Of a stretch of DNA of 8,990 bases, positions 1 to 6,575 are shown one piece after another (within the stretch, counting starts at the first letter, position 1; each line of letters starts with the position of its first letter). Under the pieces are notes generated by a model, which was not told the origin of the DNA, did no database searches, and worked only from the letters and a program-made list of their open reading frames with translations. The DNA is from Planctomycetota bacterium (GTDB lineage Bacteria; Planctomycetota; B129-G9), in assembly GCA_003644325.1 (NCBI GenBank), contig QNCA01000038.1:1-8990 (forward strand), in the 5' to 3' direction. Made by a program: the position numbers and the translations under genes.

Positions 1-357
1 AGCGACTTCTTCGACGACGTGGACCGGGTCATAAGCGCCCTGCAACATTTTCGTCACAAGCGGCACGAGGTGATTGTCTTTCACGTGCTGGACGCAGCGG
101 AGATGACGTTCCCCTTCACGGAGTTGACGCTGTTCGACGGGCTGGAGGAGTACCCGAAACTGCGAATCGACCCCAAGCCGTTGAGGAAAGAATACCTCAA
201 CATCTTCAATGAGTGGCTGGGTCGGTTCAGGCGCGGTTGCTCGCGCAATCAGATAGACTACGTGCTTATAAACACGGACCAGCGGCTCGATGTGGCGCTC
301 ACCGCCTACCTGGCGACCCGCGCCGCGACATCGCGCCGAGACACGCGAAAGGCATGA
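1..357 (+). CDS. DUF58 domain protein, C-terminal part (5' end outside window)
   Basis: The reading frame is open from the first base and ends at TGA 355-357, leaving 118 visible codons. The protein starts before the window. The residues match the C-terminal half of the DUF58 family: an SDFFDD segment, then HEVIVFHVLDAAEMTFPF, a RIDPKPLRKEYL segment, and near the end RRGCSRNQIDYVLINTD followed by a short ALTAYLATRA helix. DUF58 proteins have a VWA-like fold and are normally encoded next to a MoxR AAA+ ATPase, with which they are thought to form a chaperone or metal-insertion type complex. The next genes, two VWA membrane proteins, are the usual companions, so a moxR gene is expected just upstream. 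The last dozen residues are polar and basic and probably not part of the fold. Family assignment is strong; the molecular role is inferred from family context. Confidence 0.93.
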   Translation, partial: SDFFDDVDRVISALQHFRHKRHEVIVFHVLDAAEMTFPFTELTLFDGLEEYPKLRIDPKPLRKEYLNIFNEWLGRFRRGCSRNQIDYVLINTDQRLDVALTAYLATRAATSRRDTRKA

Positions 358-364
358 AGGACGC

Positions 365-473
365 CTGACTTCTGACTTGAAAGTAGGCAGCAGGAAAGCA
401 GGAGGGTAAGAGAGGGACGGAATCCGATATCCGCCATCCGCTTTGGACTACCGACTATCGACTTCTGACCGAG
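365..473. repeat. Spacer made of degenerate 7-nt tandem repeats
   Basis: The 126-base gap between the DUF58 gene and the BatA-like gene is mostly short-period sequence. CTGACTT occurs twice in exact tandem (365-378). AGCAGGAA/AGCAGGAG is an 8-nt pair (389-404). ATCCGNN occurs three times at period 7 (start 422, 429, 436). GACTNNN occurs at 446, 453 and 460, with GACC at 467, again at exact period 7. GACTTCTGAC occurs at both ends (367-376 and 460-469). The last unit runs into the GAGGAG ribosome binding site. The function is unknown. I see no good promoter hexamer pair in this gap. Confidence 0.7.
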
Positions 474-476
474 GAG
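471..476 (+). promoter_or_regulatory. Ribosome binding site for the BatA-like gene
   Basis: GAGGAG lies 7 bases before the ATG at 484 and supports that start. It overlaps the end of the 7-nt repeat block. Confidence 0.75.
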
Positions 477-483
477 TAACGCG

Positions 484-2919
484 ATGGGCTTTGTTACATG
501 GGGCTTGTTTTGGGCGGGTGCGACCGCTGTCAGCGCCCCCATCCTTATCCATCTGCTGAACCGCCAGAAATACAAACGGATTAGATGGGCGGCGATGGAA
601 TTCCTGCTGCTCGCGTTCAAGCGAACGCGGCGCAGAATCCAGATCGAACACCTCATCATACTGCTGCTGAGGTGCCTTGCGCTGCTGATGCTCGGCGCAT
701 GCCTCGCACAGCCCCTCCTGGGAGGGTTCATCGTATCCGGCAACCGTGACGTGTACGTGCTGGTTGACGATTCCTACTCCATGGGGTATATGAGCGACGA
801 CGGCAAGACATCCTTCATGCGCGCGCAGGAGAGCCTCAAGGACATCATCAACAGCCTTAAACCCAAGGACAACATACGGGTGGTGCTGCTTTCGAGCGTC
901 ATGAAGAAGGCCTACCCCGAAGACGCATCCGGCAAGGAGCGCAGGGTGGAGCCCGTGTTCGAGGCTACCGGCGGGTCGCTTACCCAGCAGGACATCGACC
1001 AATTTATGAAAGATATCCCCAAAAAACTGGAGCCAAGCGACTTCCATACCGACATGTTCGCCGGAATCCAGCACATGTACCGCATGCTCTACTCCGGCCG
1101 GAACAAGGAACAACCCACCAAGGAATTGTACATCATCACCGACTTCCAGCGCAACTCCTGGGGTTTGGGCGCTTCGGCACGTCGGAGCGAGGCCGCAGGA
1201 GAGGCGGAGGAACCCGGAGAGAGGCCCCGCGCCGCCGGCACCGCTTCGCAAGAGGAGTTCAAAAAGTTGCTGGAAGACCTCACGGAACCCCATGCGAGAG
1301 TCGAAGTGAAGGTCTGCCTGGTTGACGTGGGAGACACCGAACAGGAGAAAGAAAACTTCGTTATCGAAGGGATATCCGTGGATCAGAAGGAACTGGTTAC
1401 CGGCTCGTACGCGAACTTCGAGGTGACCGTCCGCAATGAAGGCTTCAAGGCCGCCAACGCCAACGTGAAACTGTTCATAGACGGCGACCCGGTGGGCCAG
1501 AAGACCGCAATAAAGATTGACCCCAAGGATACCGGCAAGGTTTCGTTCCGCAGGACATTCCGCGAAAATGAGGAGGGCGCCCACCGGGCCCGGGCCGTGG
1601 TCGAGGACAACCTGACCACGGACAGCACCTACTACCTGGGGTTCAAGGTGCGCAAGGGCGTTAAGGTGTTGATAATCGACGGCGACAAGAAGCCGGATTT
1701 CAAGAGCGAGACGTGGTTTCTCCGTTTCGCGCTGCACCCCAGGAGCATAGACGAGGTTAAGTCGCCCACGGAGAGGAAACTCTACGTGGCGCGGCCGACG
1801 ATAGTTGACAGGCTTCTGAGCGTGAACGACCCCGCCCGCCGCCGATATTCCGACTTCGACATCGTCATAATGGCCAACGTGAAAATCGCCCCCTCAAGCC
1901 CCACGGACGAGGAGATAGAAATGCTCGAGACCTACGTGAAGAACGGGGGCAAACTGGTCATCTGGCTGGGCGACAACGTGGACGGCAACGAATATAATCA
2001 GCGCCTGTTCAAGAACGGCGAGGGTCTTATGCCGGCGGAACTTGCGCGGGAGCCGAAGGGGGAAAAATACTCCGACATCGGCGATTTGCCGCACAAGACA
2101 AGGTTCTATACCAATGAACTCAACCACGCGATAATGCGTGTATTCCTCGCCAGGAAGGTGCTGGAGCGTGAGGATGAAAGCCCCGCCTTTTCGAGGTACT
2201 TCATGATGAAGGTGCCTCCAACCAATCAGGTCGCGGCGCGGTTTGAGGAGCCCAATACTTTCTCGGGCAGATTGACGGAAAAACTGCCCGCCATAGTAAT
2301 CAAGCGGTTCCCGAACAACGGCAGGACGGTTCTCATCAACACCACTGCCGACGGAGAGTGGAACAACATGATGATTTCGCCCAAGGACGCCGTTTACCTG
2401 ATATTGACGCACCAGATAGTCATCTACCTCATGGGCGCCGAGCAGACCAACGTGCCGCTGGGACCGCCGATTCAGCGTTCCTACGTGCTGCCGAGCGGGT
2501 CGCGCGCGGACTACATGTCCGTGAAAAGCCCCGGGGACCCCAAGCCCAGAACCATCTCGGAGGTCGTCGTGGAGGATCTCCCCGAACAGCGCAAGGTCAT
2601 ATTCCACTGCACCGTACGTGACACCTTCGAGGCAGGCCCGTACCTGATACAGTATTTCGAAAGCAGTGAATTGAAAGACTACTTCGCGGTGAACGTGGAC
2701 CTCGAGGAGAGCGATCTTTCCCGCATCGACCCGAACCAACTCAAGGGCATCTACACCGATTTCAAGGTACACAGCGTGATCGAACCCGGGAAGAAGGTCG
2801 AGGTGGAAGGCGTCAATACCTCGTCCAACATCTGGCGCATCCCGCTGGCGCTCATGATACTGTTCATGGCGCTGGAGAGCGGGCTGGCGCTGCTTTTCGG
2901 CAGGAGGTCCCGCACGTAA
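484..2919 (+). CDS. BatA-like membrane protein with VWA, CARDB-like and GATase1-like domains
   Basis: 811 residues, starting at an ATG with a well-placed GAGGAG. The N-terminus is the BatA type: a first hydrophobic segment (about 5-24) with the LIHLLNRQK signature, then a second (about 56-82). A VWA domain follows from about residue 89. Its metal site (MIDAS) looks complete: D95-x-S97-x-S99, T189, and D220 in IITDFQ. Residues about 230-256 are a polar Ala/Glu/Arg/Gly/Pro-rich insert. Residues about 292-390 resemble a CARDB/Ig-like domain (FEVTVRNEGF, then VKLFIDG). About 394-550 looks like a GATase1-type Rossmann fold (VKVLIIDGD; LETYVKNGGKLVIWLGD) with no Cys at the usual nucleophile place, so probably not an enzyme. 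A membrane segment at about 785-806 and a basic tail end the protein. Most of the chain should be extracytoplasmic or periplasmic. It is a partner of the DUF58 gene upstream and the second VWA gene 77 bases downstream. The exact function is unknown. Confidence 0.9.
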   Translation: MGFVTWGLFWAGATAVSAPILIHLLNRQKYKRIRWAAMEFLLLAFKRTRRRIQIEHLIILLLRCLALLMLGACLAQPLLGGFIVSGNRDVYVLVDDSYSMGYMSDDGKTSFMRAQESLKDIINSLKPKDNIRVVLLSSVMKKAYPEDASGKERRVEPVFEATGGSLTQQDIDQFMKDIPKKLEPSDFHTDMFAGIQHMYRMLYSGRNKEQPTKELYIITDFQRNSWGLGASARRSEAAGEAEEPGERPRAAGTASQEEFKKLLEDLTEPHARVEVKVCLVDVGDTEQEKENFVIEGISVDQKELVTGSYANFEVTVRNEGFKAANANVKLFIDGDPVGQKTAIKIDPKDTGKVSFRRTFRENEEGAHRARAVVEDNLTTDSTYYLGFKVRKGVKVLIIDGDKKPDFKSETWFLRFALHPRSIDEVKSPTERKLYVARPTIVDRLLSVNDPARRRYSDFDIVIMANVKIAPSSPTDEEIEMLETYVKNGGKLVIWLGDNVDGNEYNQRLFKNGEGLMPAELAREPKGEKYSDIGDLPHKTRFYTNELNHAIMRVFLARKVLEREDESPAFSRYFMMKVPPTNQVAARFEEPNTFSGRLTEKLPAIVIKRFPNNGRTVLINTTADGEWNNMMISPKDAVYLILTHQIVIYLMGAEQTNVPLGPPIQRSYVLPSGSRADYMSVKSPGDPKPRTISEVVVEDLPEQRKVIFHCTVRDTFEAGPYLIQYFESSELKDYFAVNVDLEESDLSRIDPNQLKGIYTDFKVHSVIEPGKKVEVEGVNTSSNIWRIPLALMILFMALESGLALLFGRRSRT

Positions 2920-2959
2920 CCGCCGCGGCGGGGAGCGACCGTCCGAAGGACGGCCGCGG
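2920..2959 (+). other. GC-rich palindrome and hairpin between the two VWA genes
   Basis: Immediately after the stop codon is a perfect 12-nt palindrome, CCGCCGCGGCGG (2920-2931). It is followed by a hairpin with stem CCGTCC/GGACGG (2939-2944 and 2948-2953) and loop GAA. CCGCGG occurs on both sides (2923-2928 and 2954-2959) and could pair to extend the stem with a one-sided bulge. No T run follows, so this is not a classical terminator. It could be an mRNA-stabilising or processing structure between two co-transcribed genes. Confidence 0.45.
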
Positions 2960-2982
2960 GCATACAGCGGATACCTGATTTT

Positions 2983-2987
2983 AGGAG
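2983..2987 (+). promoter_or_regulatory. Ribosome binding site for the second VWA gene
   Basis: AGGAG is 9 bases before the ATG at 2997 and supports that start. Confidence 0.7.
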
Positions 2988-2996
2988 TGCACAGAA

Positions 2997-5711
2997 ATGT
3001 TTGCACAGATTGACGTAAGGGGGCTTCTCGACAGCCCTTTCCTGAAATGGCTCTTCAACCTGCAGGACCTGCGTTTTGGGAAGGAGGTGTTCCTGGAACT
3101 CCAGAACCCGCTGCAGCCGTGGCTGCTGGTACTCATACTCGCGCCGGTCATCTTCCTTGTGGGTCTTGTGTATTACAAGGAAGCCGGCAGCGCCGGCACG
3201 CTCTCCAAGGGCGTCATGGCCGGAATGAGACTGCTGGTAGTCCTGCTGGCCCTTGTCATCTTCATGGAGCCCGTGGTCAAGTCCGAGAACACCGACCTGT
3301 TTCGCAAGGTCGTGCTCGTCATGATCGATACATCCGGCTCCATGAGCACTGTGGACAAGAACCTTAGCGACGAAGAGGCCAAAAAGATCGCCGAAGGTCT
3401 TTACAACCTCCAGGGCGAGGACGTGAAAAAACTCAAGCGCCTGGATTACGTCAAGGACTTCCTGACCAACCCGAGCATAAAGTTCTTCGAGCGGCTCGAA
3501 GAGAAAGGCACCGTCAAAGTCGTGTTGTTCGACAGCAAAATCCGCTACGACGAGCCGAAGGTATTCGAGCAGCCCGGCGAAGGCGAGGAACGCAGGAAAT
3601 TTAAGCCGGAGGCGCTGGCGCCTGTCGAGGCGGAAGGCATGGAAACCAACGTGCCCGGCGCGGTCAGGGACGCCATCATAAAGTCCGGCATCGAAAGCGG
3701 CGTTGCGGGCGTCATCATCATAAGCGACGGACGCACCTCCGGTATAAGCCCCCAGGACCTGAAGTTGAACCAGACACTGGCCGAGAAGGTCATCGGCAAA
3801 ATAGTGTCGGAGATAGATTATCCCATCTACTGCGTCTGGGTCGGCACCCCCGAGCCGCCGCGCAACCTCATGGCAAAACGCATCGAGGGGCCCGTAAAGA
3901 GCACCAAGGACAGCAAGATCAACCTGGATGTCTATTTCAGGGCGGAGCAATACAGCGGCGGCGAACAGGTGGAGGTAATACTGGAAAGACTGGATTTGGA
4001 CAAGAAAGGCGGCAAATGGGAAGCCTTCGATACCAAGAAGGTGACGCTCCTGCCGCCTGAAGAGGGCAAAACCGGCCGGGAGATGAAGGTGCGCTTCGAG
4101 TTCAAGCCCAAGGAGAAAGGGCGCTACCAGTTCCGCGCGAAGGTGGAGTTGCTCGACGACGAGGCGGATCCCACGGACAACATGACCAAGCCGCCCCATC
4201 GGCTGGACGTTACCGACCGGCGCATTAAGGTGCTGTACGTCGAGGGCACGCCGCGCTGGGAGTACAGATACCTCAAAAACGTGCTTATCCGCAAGAAGGA
4301 CGAGTTCGTCGTCTGGTGCCTGCTGCTCAGCGCCGACATGGAGTTTCCCCAGGAGCACACGCAGGGCCGCTACCTGGACAAGAACGGCAACGAAAAACCG
4401 ATAGAGCCGCTGAAGAAGTTCCCCGACAAAGAGGAACTGATGGAGTTCGACGTGATAATCTGGGGGGATGTCGATCCGACGATAACCAGGTACAACATGG
4501 GCCCGGATACCCTGGCCAACGTGCGGGAATTCGTCGAGACGGGCGGCGCCCCCGAGGGCAGCCAGGCCATCGGCGGCGGCGGTCTTATATGCATCTTGGG
4601 CGAGAACTTCTTCCCGCGCCTCTACGGCGAAGGCAACGCCGGCTGGGAGTTGGGCAAGATGCTTCCCTTTACCATAAGGGAACCGAAGACGGAGTTCTAC
4701 AAGGACCGTACCGAGTCGTTCAAGTTCAAACTCACCGACTCGGGCCGCACCTCTCCCCTGTTCATGTTCAAGGAGGACCCGCAGGAGAACGAAAGGTACT
4801 GGTCCTCCTGGAAGAGCGAGGAGCACTACGGCCTGCCCGGCTCGTTCTGGTTCTGGCCCATAGAGGAAGACCCCGCCCAGAAGCAGGGGGCCAAGGTTTT
4901 TGTGCGTCACGAGAAAGCCAAGCCGGAAAAAGCCGAGGAGGACGCCCCGACATACGCGCTCTTCTTCGAGAAGGACTACGGCAAGGGCATAATCTTTGTT
5001 TCCGCGATTGACGACACGTGGCGGTGGCGCTACGAGTACGGTGACGAGCCTTACTTCGCGCCGTTCTGGCTGCGGATAGTCAAGAGAGTGGCCGAGCACC
5101 GCTTCCAGTCCGAGACGCGCTACCTGCTGGATGCCGACCGCGACGTCTATGTCAAGGGCAAACACGACATCAACGTGGAGGCAAAGGTGCTGGGCGAGAA
5201 CTTCCAGCCCATCGGGCTGGAAGAAATCACGGTCCGATACAAACGGCGCGGAGGCGAGTCGCACGACCTGATACTCAAAAGGCGCGAGGGCGAGGACACC
5301 GGGCGCTACACCGGCGTTATACCCGGCCGTGACATGGAAACCGGAGACTACGAGATATGGCTTGAAGAAAGCGCGACCCCCCATGCGGAAAGCCGTGTCG
5401 ATGACTTCTTCACCGTGAAACTGGAGGATAGGGAAAGCGCCGACAGGACCGCCGATCCCACGTTCCTGACGGCGCTGGCCGCCGAGACGGGCACCTGCTA
5501 CAAGGAAGCCGAGGGCGAAAACGGAAAGGTCGAGAGGCTTTTCCCCATTTACGCCATAGGCGAGATACCCGACAAGATAGAGGGCGGCGACGTGCCGGTC
5601 GTCGTCTCGGTGAGCAACGCGCCGATATGGGCCAGTTGGCTGTTCCTCCTCCTCATACTGGTGTTCCTGTGCGTGGAATGGATAGTGAGGAAGTCGCGCA
5701 AGTTGATATGA
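2997..5711 (+). CDS. Large VWA / GATase1-like membrane protein
   Basis: 904 residues. Two membrane segments (about 42-61 and 77-94) precede a VWA domain whose MIDAS is complete: MIDTSGSMS gives D111, S113 and S115, with T217 in METNVPGA and D244 in IISDGRTS. An Ig-like beta region spans about 300-405. A GATase1-like domain opens at about residue 412 with VLYVEGTPRWEYRYLKNVL, the usual signature in VWA proteins of MoxR clusters, and includes FDVIIWGDVD and a Gly-rich GGGGLICILGENF strand. I see no convincing catalytic triad. A further beta-rich region (about 710-810) and a C-terminal membrane helix (about 878-897) with a basic tail end the protein. It shares its overall plan with the preceding protein but lacks the BatA N-terminal signature, so the two are probably non-identical partners in one membrane complex. 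Possible Mg-dependent ligand binding by the VWA domain is inferred from the intact metal site. Confidence 0.9.
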   Translation: MFAQIDVRGLLDSPFLKWLFNLQDLRFGKEVFLELQNPLQPWLLVLILAPVIFLVGLVYYKEAGSAGTLSKGVMAGMRLLVVLLALVIFMEPVVKSENTDLFRKVVLVMIDTSGSMSTVDKNLSDEEAKKIAEGLYNLQGEDVKKLKRLDYVKDFLTNPSIKFFERLEEKGTVKVVLFDSKIRYDEPKVFEQPGEGEERRKFKPEALAPVEAEGMETNVPGAVRDAIIKSGIESGVAGVIIISDGRTSGISPQDLKLNQTLAEKVIGKIVSEIDYPIYCVWVGTPEPPRNLMAKRIEGPVKSTKDSKINLDVYFRAEQYSGGEQVEVILERLDLDKKGGKWEAFDTKKVTLLPPEEGKTGREMKVRFEFKPKEKGRYQFRAKVELLDDEADPTDNMTKPPHRLDVTDRRIKVLYVEGTPRWEYRYLKNVLIRKKDEFVVWCLLLSADMEFPQEHTQGRYLDKNGNEKPIEPLKKFPDKEELMEFDVIIWGDVDPTITRYNMGPDTLANVREFVETGGAPEGSQAIGGGGLICILGENFFPRLYGEGNAGWELGKMLPFTIREPKTEFYKDRTESFKFKLTDSGRTSPLFMFKEDPQENERYWSSWKSEEHYGLPGSFWFWPIEEDPAQKQGAKVFVRHEKAKPEKAEEDAPTYALFFEKDYGKGIIFVSAIDDTWRWRYEYGDEPYFAPFWLRIVKRVAEHRFQSETRYLLDADRDVYVKGKHDINVEAKVLGENFQPIGLEEITVRYKRRGGESHDLILKRREGEDTGRYTGVIPGRDMETGDYEIWLEESATPHAESRVDDFFTVKLEDRESADRTADPTFLTALAAETGTCYKEAEGENGKVERLFPIYAIGEIPDKIEGGDVPVVVSVSNAPIWASWLFLLLILVFLCVEWIVRKSRKLI

Positions 5712-5749
5712 CATCATAAAGTCGTCCGGCGGGCCGAGAAGCGAGCAAT

Positions 5750-5768
5750 GGCCCGTACGGGCCTTTAT
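5750..5768 (+). terminator. Possible weak terminator after the VWA genes
   Basis: A perfect 14-nt palindrome (5750-5763) has arms GGCCC and GGGCC around a GTAC loop. It lies 38 bases after the VWA stop codon and is followed by TTTAT. The stem is strong but short, and the T run is poor. It may stop or reduce transcription before the sigma gene, or be an operator. Confidence 0.35.
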
Positions 5769-5772
5769 GGAG

Positions 5773-5794
5773 CCGACCCTGATATCAGGGTCGG
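5773..5794. promoter_or_regulatory. Perfect 22-nt palindrome, possible operator or RNA hairpin
   Basis: The half-site CCGACCCTGAT (5773-5783) is followed without a gap by its exact reverse complement ATCAGGGTCGG (5784-5794). As DNA it is a two-fold symmetric site fit for a dimeric regulator. As RNA it forms a 9-bp stem with a four-base loop. It has no T run after it. It sits nine bases after the preceding palindrome and about 150 bases before the sigma factor start. Confidence 0.5.
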
Positions 5795-5855
5795 AACGTA
5801 GAAGGCAACTGTCACCTTGCGGTGTTACCCGCTTCCCAAAATTCAGCGAAGAACC

Positions 5856-5893
5856 AAAAAAAATGGTCAACTTGATTAATTTGAACCTTTTTT
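5856..5893 (+). terminator. AT-rich stem-loop with flanking A and T runs, possible terminator or attenuator
   Basis: A run of eight A (5856-5863) is followed by GGTCAA (5865-5870), a ten-base loop, TTGAACC (5881-5887) and six T (5888-5893). GGT/ACC and CAA/TTG pair with a one-base bulge, and the A and T runs can extend the stem. This looks like an intrinsic terminator that could work in either direction. It lies in the only AT-rich patch of the window, just ahead of the sigma gene. Confidence 0.35.
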
Positions 5894-5908
5894 GCGCTGC
5901 GCTGTTAT
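5881..5908 (+). promoter_or_regulatory. Candidate promoter for the sigma/anti-sigma genes
   Basis: TTGAAC (5881-5886) matches a -35 box in five of six positions. TGTTAT (5903-5908), 16 bases downstream, is a moderate -10. The TGAAC core also resembles the -35 element of many ECF promoters, so autoregulation is possible. The -35 overlaps the 3' arm of the stem-loop at 5856-5893, which weakens the case for one or the other. This is judged by eye only. Confidence 0.25.
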
Positions 5909-5935
5909 ATGTGGTGGCAGTGTTACCGTTCAGGT

Positions 5936-5951
5936 GGTTGCCATGGCAACC
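5936..5951 (+). promoter_or_regulatory. 16-nt palindrome over the sigma factor start codon
   Basis: GGTTGCCA followed directly by TGGCAACC is a perfect inverted repeat containing the ATG at 5943. In mRNA a 6-bp stem would put the start codon in the CATG loop and bury the GG of the weak CAGGTGG ribosome binding site (5931-5937). An upstream TGGCA (5915-5919) can pair with TGCCA (5939-5943) instead, so two exclusive folds are possible. It may equally be a DNA operator. Confidence 0.4.
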
Positions 5952-6575
5952 CGGAAAAAAACCCGGCGCTTGCCCAAGAAGCGACTTACTACCGATGCAA
6001 GGCGGGACATCGAACTGATGCTTCGCGTCAAGCAGGGCGATGTGAATGCCTTTGAGCAGATATATGAAAACTACAGGGGCCCCATCGGAGGCTTTTTCTA
6101 CCACCTGGTATGGGACCAGGCACTGGCGGAGGATTTTCTCCAGGAGGTCTTTCTGAGGTTGTGGCGCAGCGCGCCCGACTACCGGCCGACCGGGAAGTTC
6201 TCGACCTTCATTTTTCAGATTGCGAAGAACTTCTGGCTGAATGAGCGGCTGAAACGGATGCACAACCCTCGCCTCTCGCTCGACGCGCCCATCCGGGGCG
6301 AAGACGGGGACTACGCCAGGGAGATAGCCGGGGACGCATCCACCCCCAGCACCCTGCTGGCCAACGCCGAGATGAAGGCGCGCGTGCGGGAAGCGATTGA
6401 ACAATTGCCGGAGAAACAGCGCGTGACTTTCGTGTTGAGCGAATTTCAAGGCATGAAATACGAGGAAATCGGCGAGGTGCTGGAGGTGCCCCTGGGCACG
6501 GTCAAATCGCGAATGGTAAGCGCGGAGCGTTTTCTCCGCGGCAGGCTGAGAAAATATTACGCGGAATTCCGCTGA
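5943..6575 (+). CDS. ECF-type RNA polymerase sigma-70 factor
   Basis: 210 residues, the normal ECF size. Region 2 spans about 37-105: it starts DVNAFEQIYENY, has the DQALAEDFLQEVFLRLW core (58-74) for polymerase and -10 contact, and ends FIFQIAKNFWLNERLKR. A variable linker follows. Region 4 is about 148-202, with AIEQLPEKQRVTF and a helix-turn-helix (MKYEEIGEVL, then LGTVKSRM) for -35 recognition. Region 3 is absent, as expected for ECF factors. I chose the ATG at 5943 over the upstream in-frame TTG at 5892, because the extra 17 residues do not look like a sigma N-terminus, whereas MATRKKTRRLPKKR is a plausible basic start. The ribosome binding site is weak and lies in a palindrome. The next gene, 51 bases on, encodes its probable anti-sigma factor. 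It should direct polymerase to envelope- or stress-related promoters; the target genes cannot be told from here. Confidence 0.95.
   Translation: MATRKKTRRLPKKRLTTDARRDIELMLRVKQGDVNAFEQIYENYRGPIGGFFYHLVWDQALAEDFLQEVFLRLWRSAPDYRPTGKFSTFIFQIAKNFWLNERLKRMHNPRLSLDAPIRGEDGDYAREIAGDASTPSTLLANAEMKARVREAIEQLPEKQRVTFVLSEFQGMKYEEIGEVLEVPLGTVKSRMVSAERFLRGRLRKYYAEFR

Noticed and set aside
448..1737. Open frame of 429 codons on the minus strand
   Set aside because: It is codon-aligned and antisense to the BatA-like gene, so it stays open for the same codon-usage reason, with no domain or ribosome binding site support.
1894..3006. Open frame of 370 codons on the minus strand
   Set aside because: It is antisense and codon-aligned to the BatA-like gene; the product has no family signature.
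4316..5011. 231-codon plus-strand open frame inside the second VWA gene
   Set aside because: It is out of frame within a well-supported domain-containing gene, Arg/Gly-rich as expected for a shifted GC-rich frame, with no domain of its own.
5793..5813. GGAAC with downstream GTC as an ECF-type promoter
   Set aside because: The spacing between the elements is several bases too short for a known ECF promoter, and GGAAC overlaps the end of the 22-nt palindrome.
5892..5942. Upstream TTG start giving a 227-aa sigma factor
   Set aside because: The 17 added residues are unlike ECF N-termini and the TTG lies at the end of the T run with no ribosome binding site in front of it.
5767..6018. Possible 83-aa small membrane protein upstream of and overlapping the sigma gene
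   Set aside because: It has a hydrophobic stretch, but its start has no ribosome binding site, it contains the 22-nt palindrome and AT-rich stem-loop, and it overlaps the sigma gene out of frame.
6561..6572. Palindrome GCGGAATTCCGC at the end of the sigma gene
   Set aside because: It lies in codons of the protein C-terminus, is short, and needs no function beyond coding.
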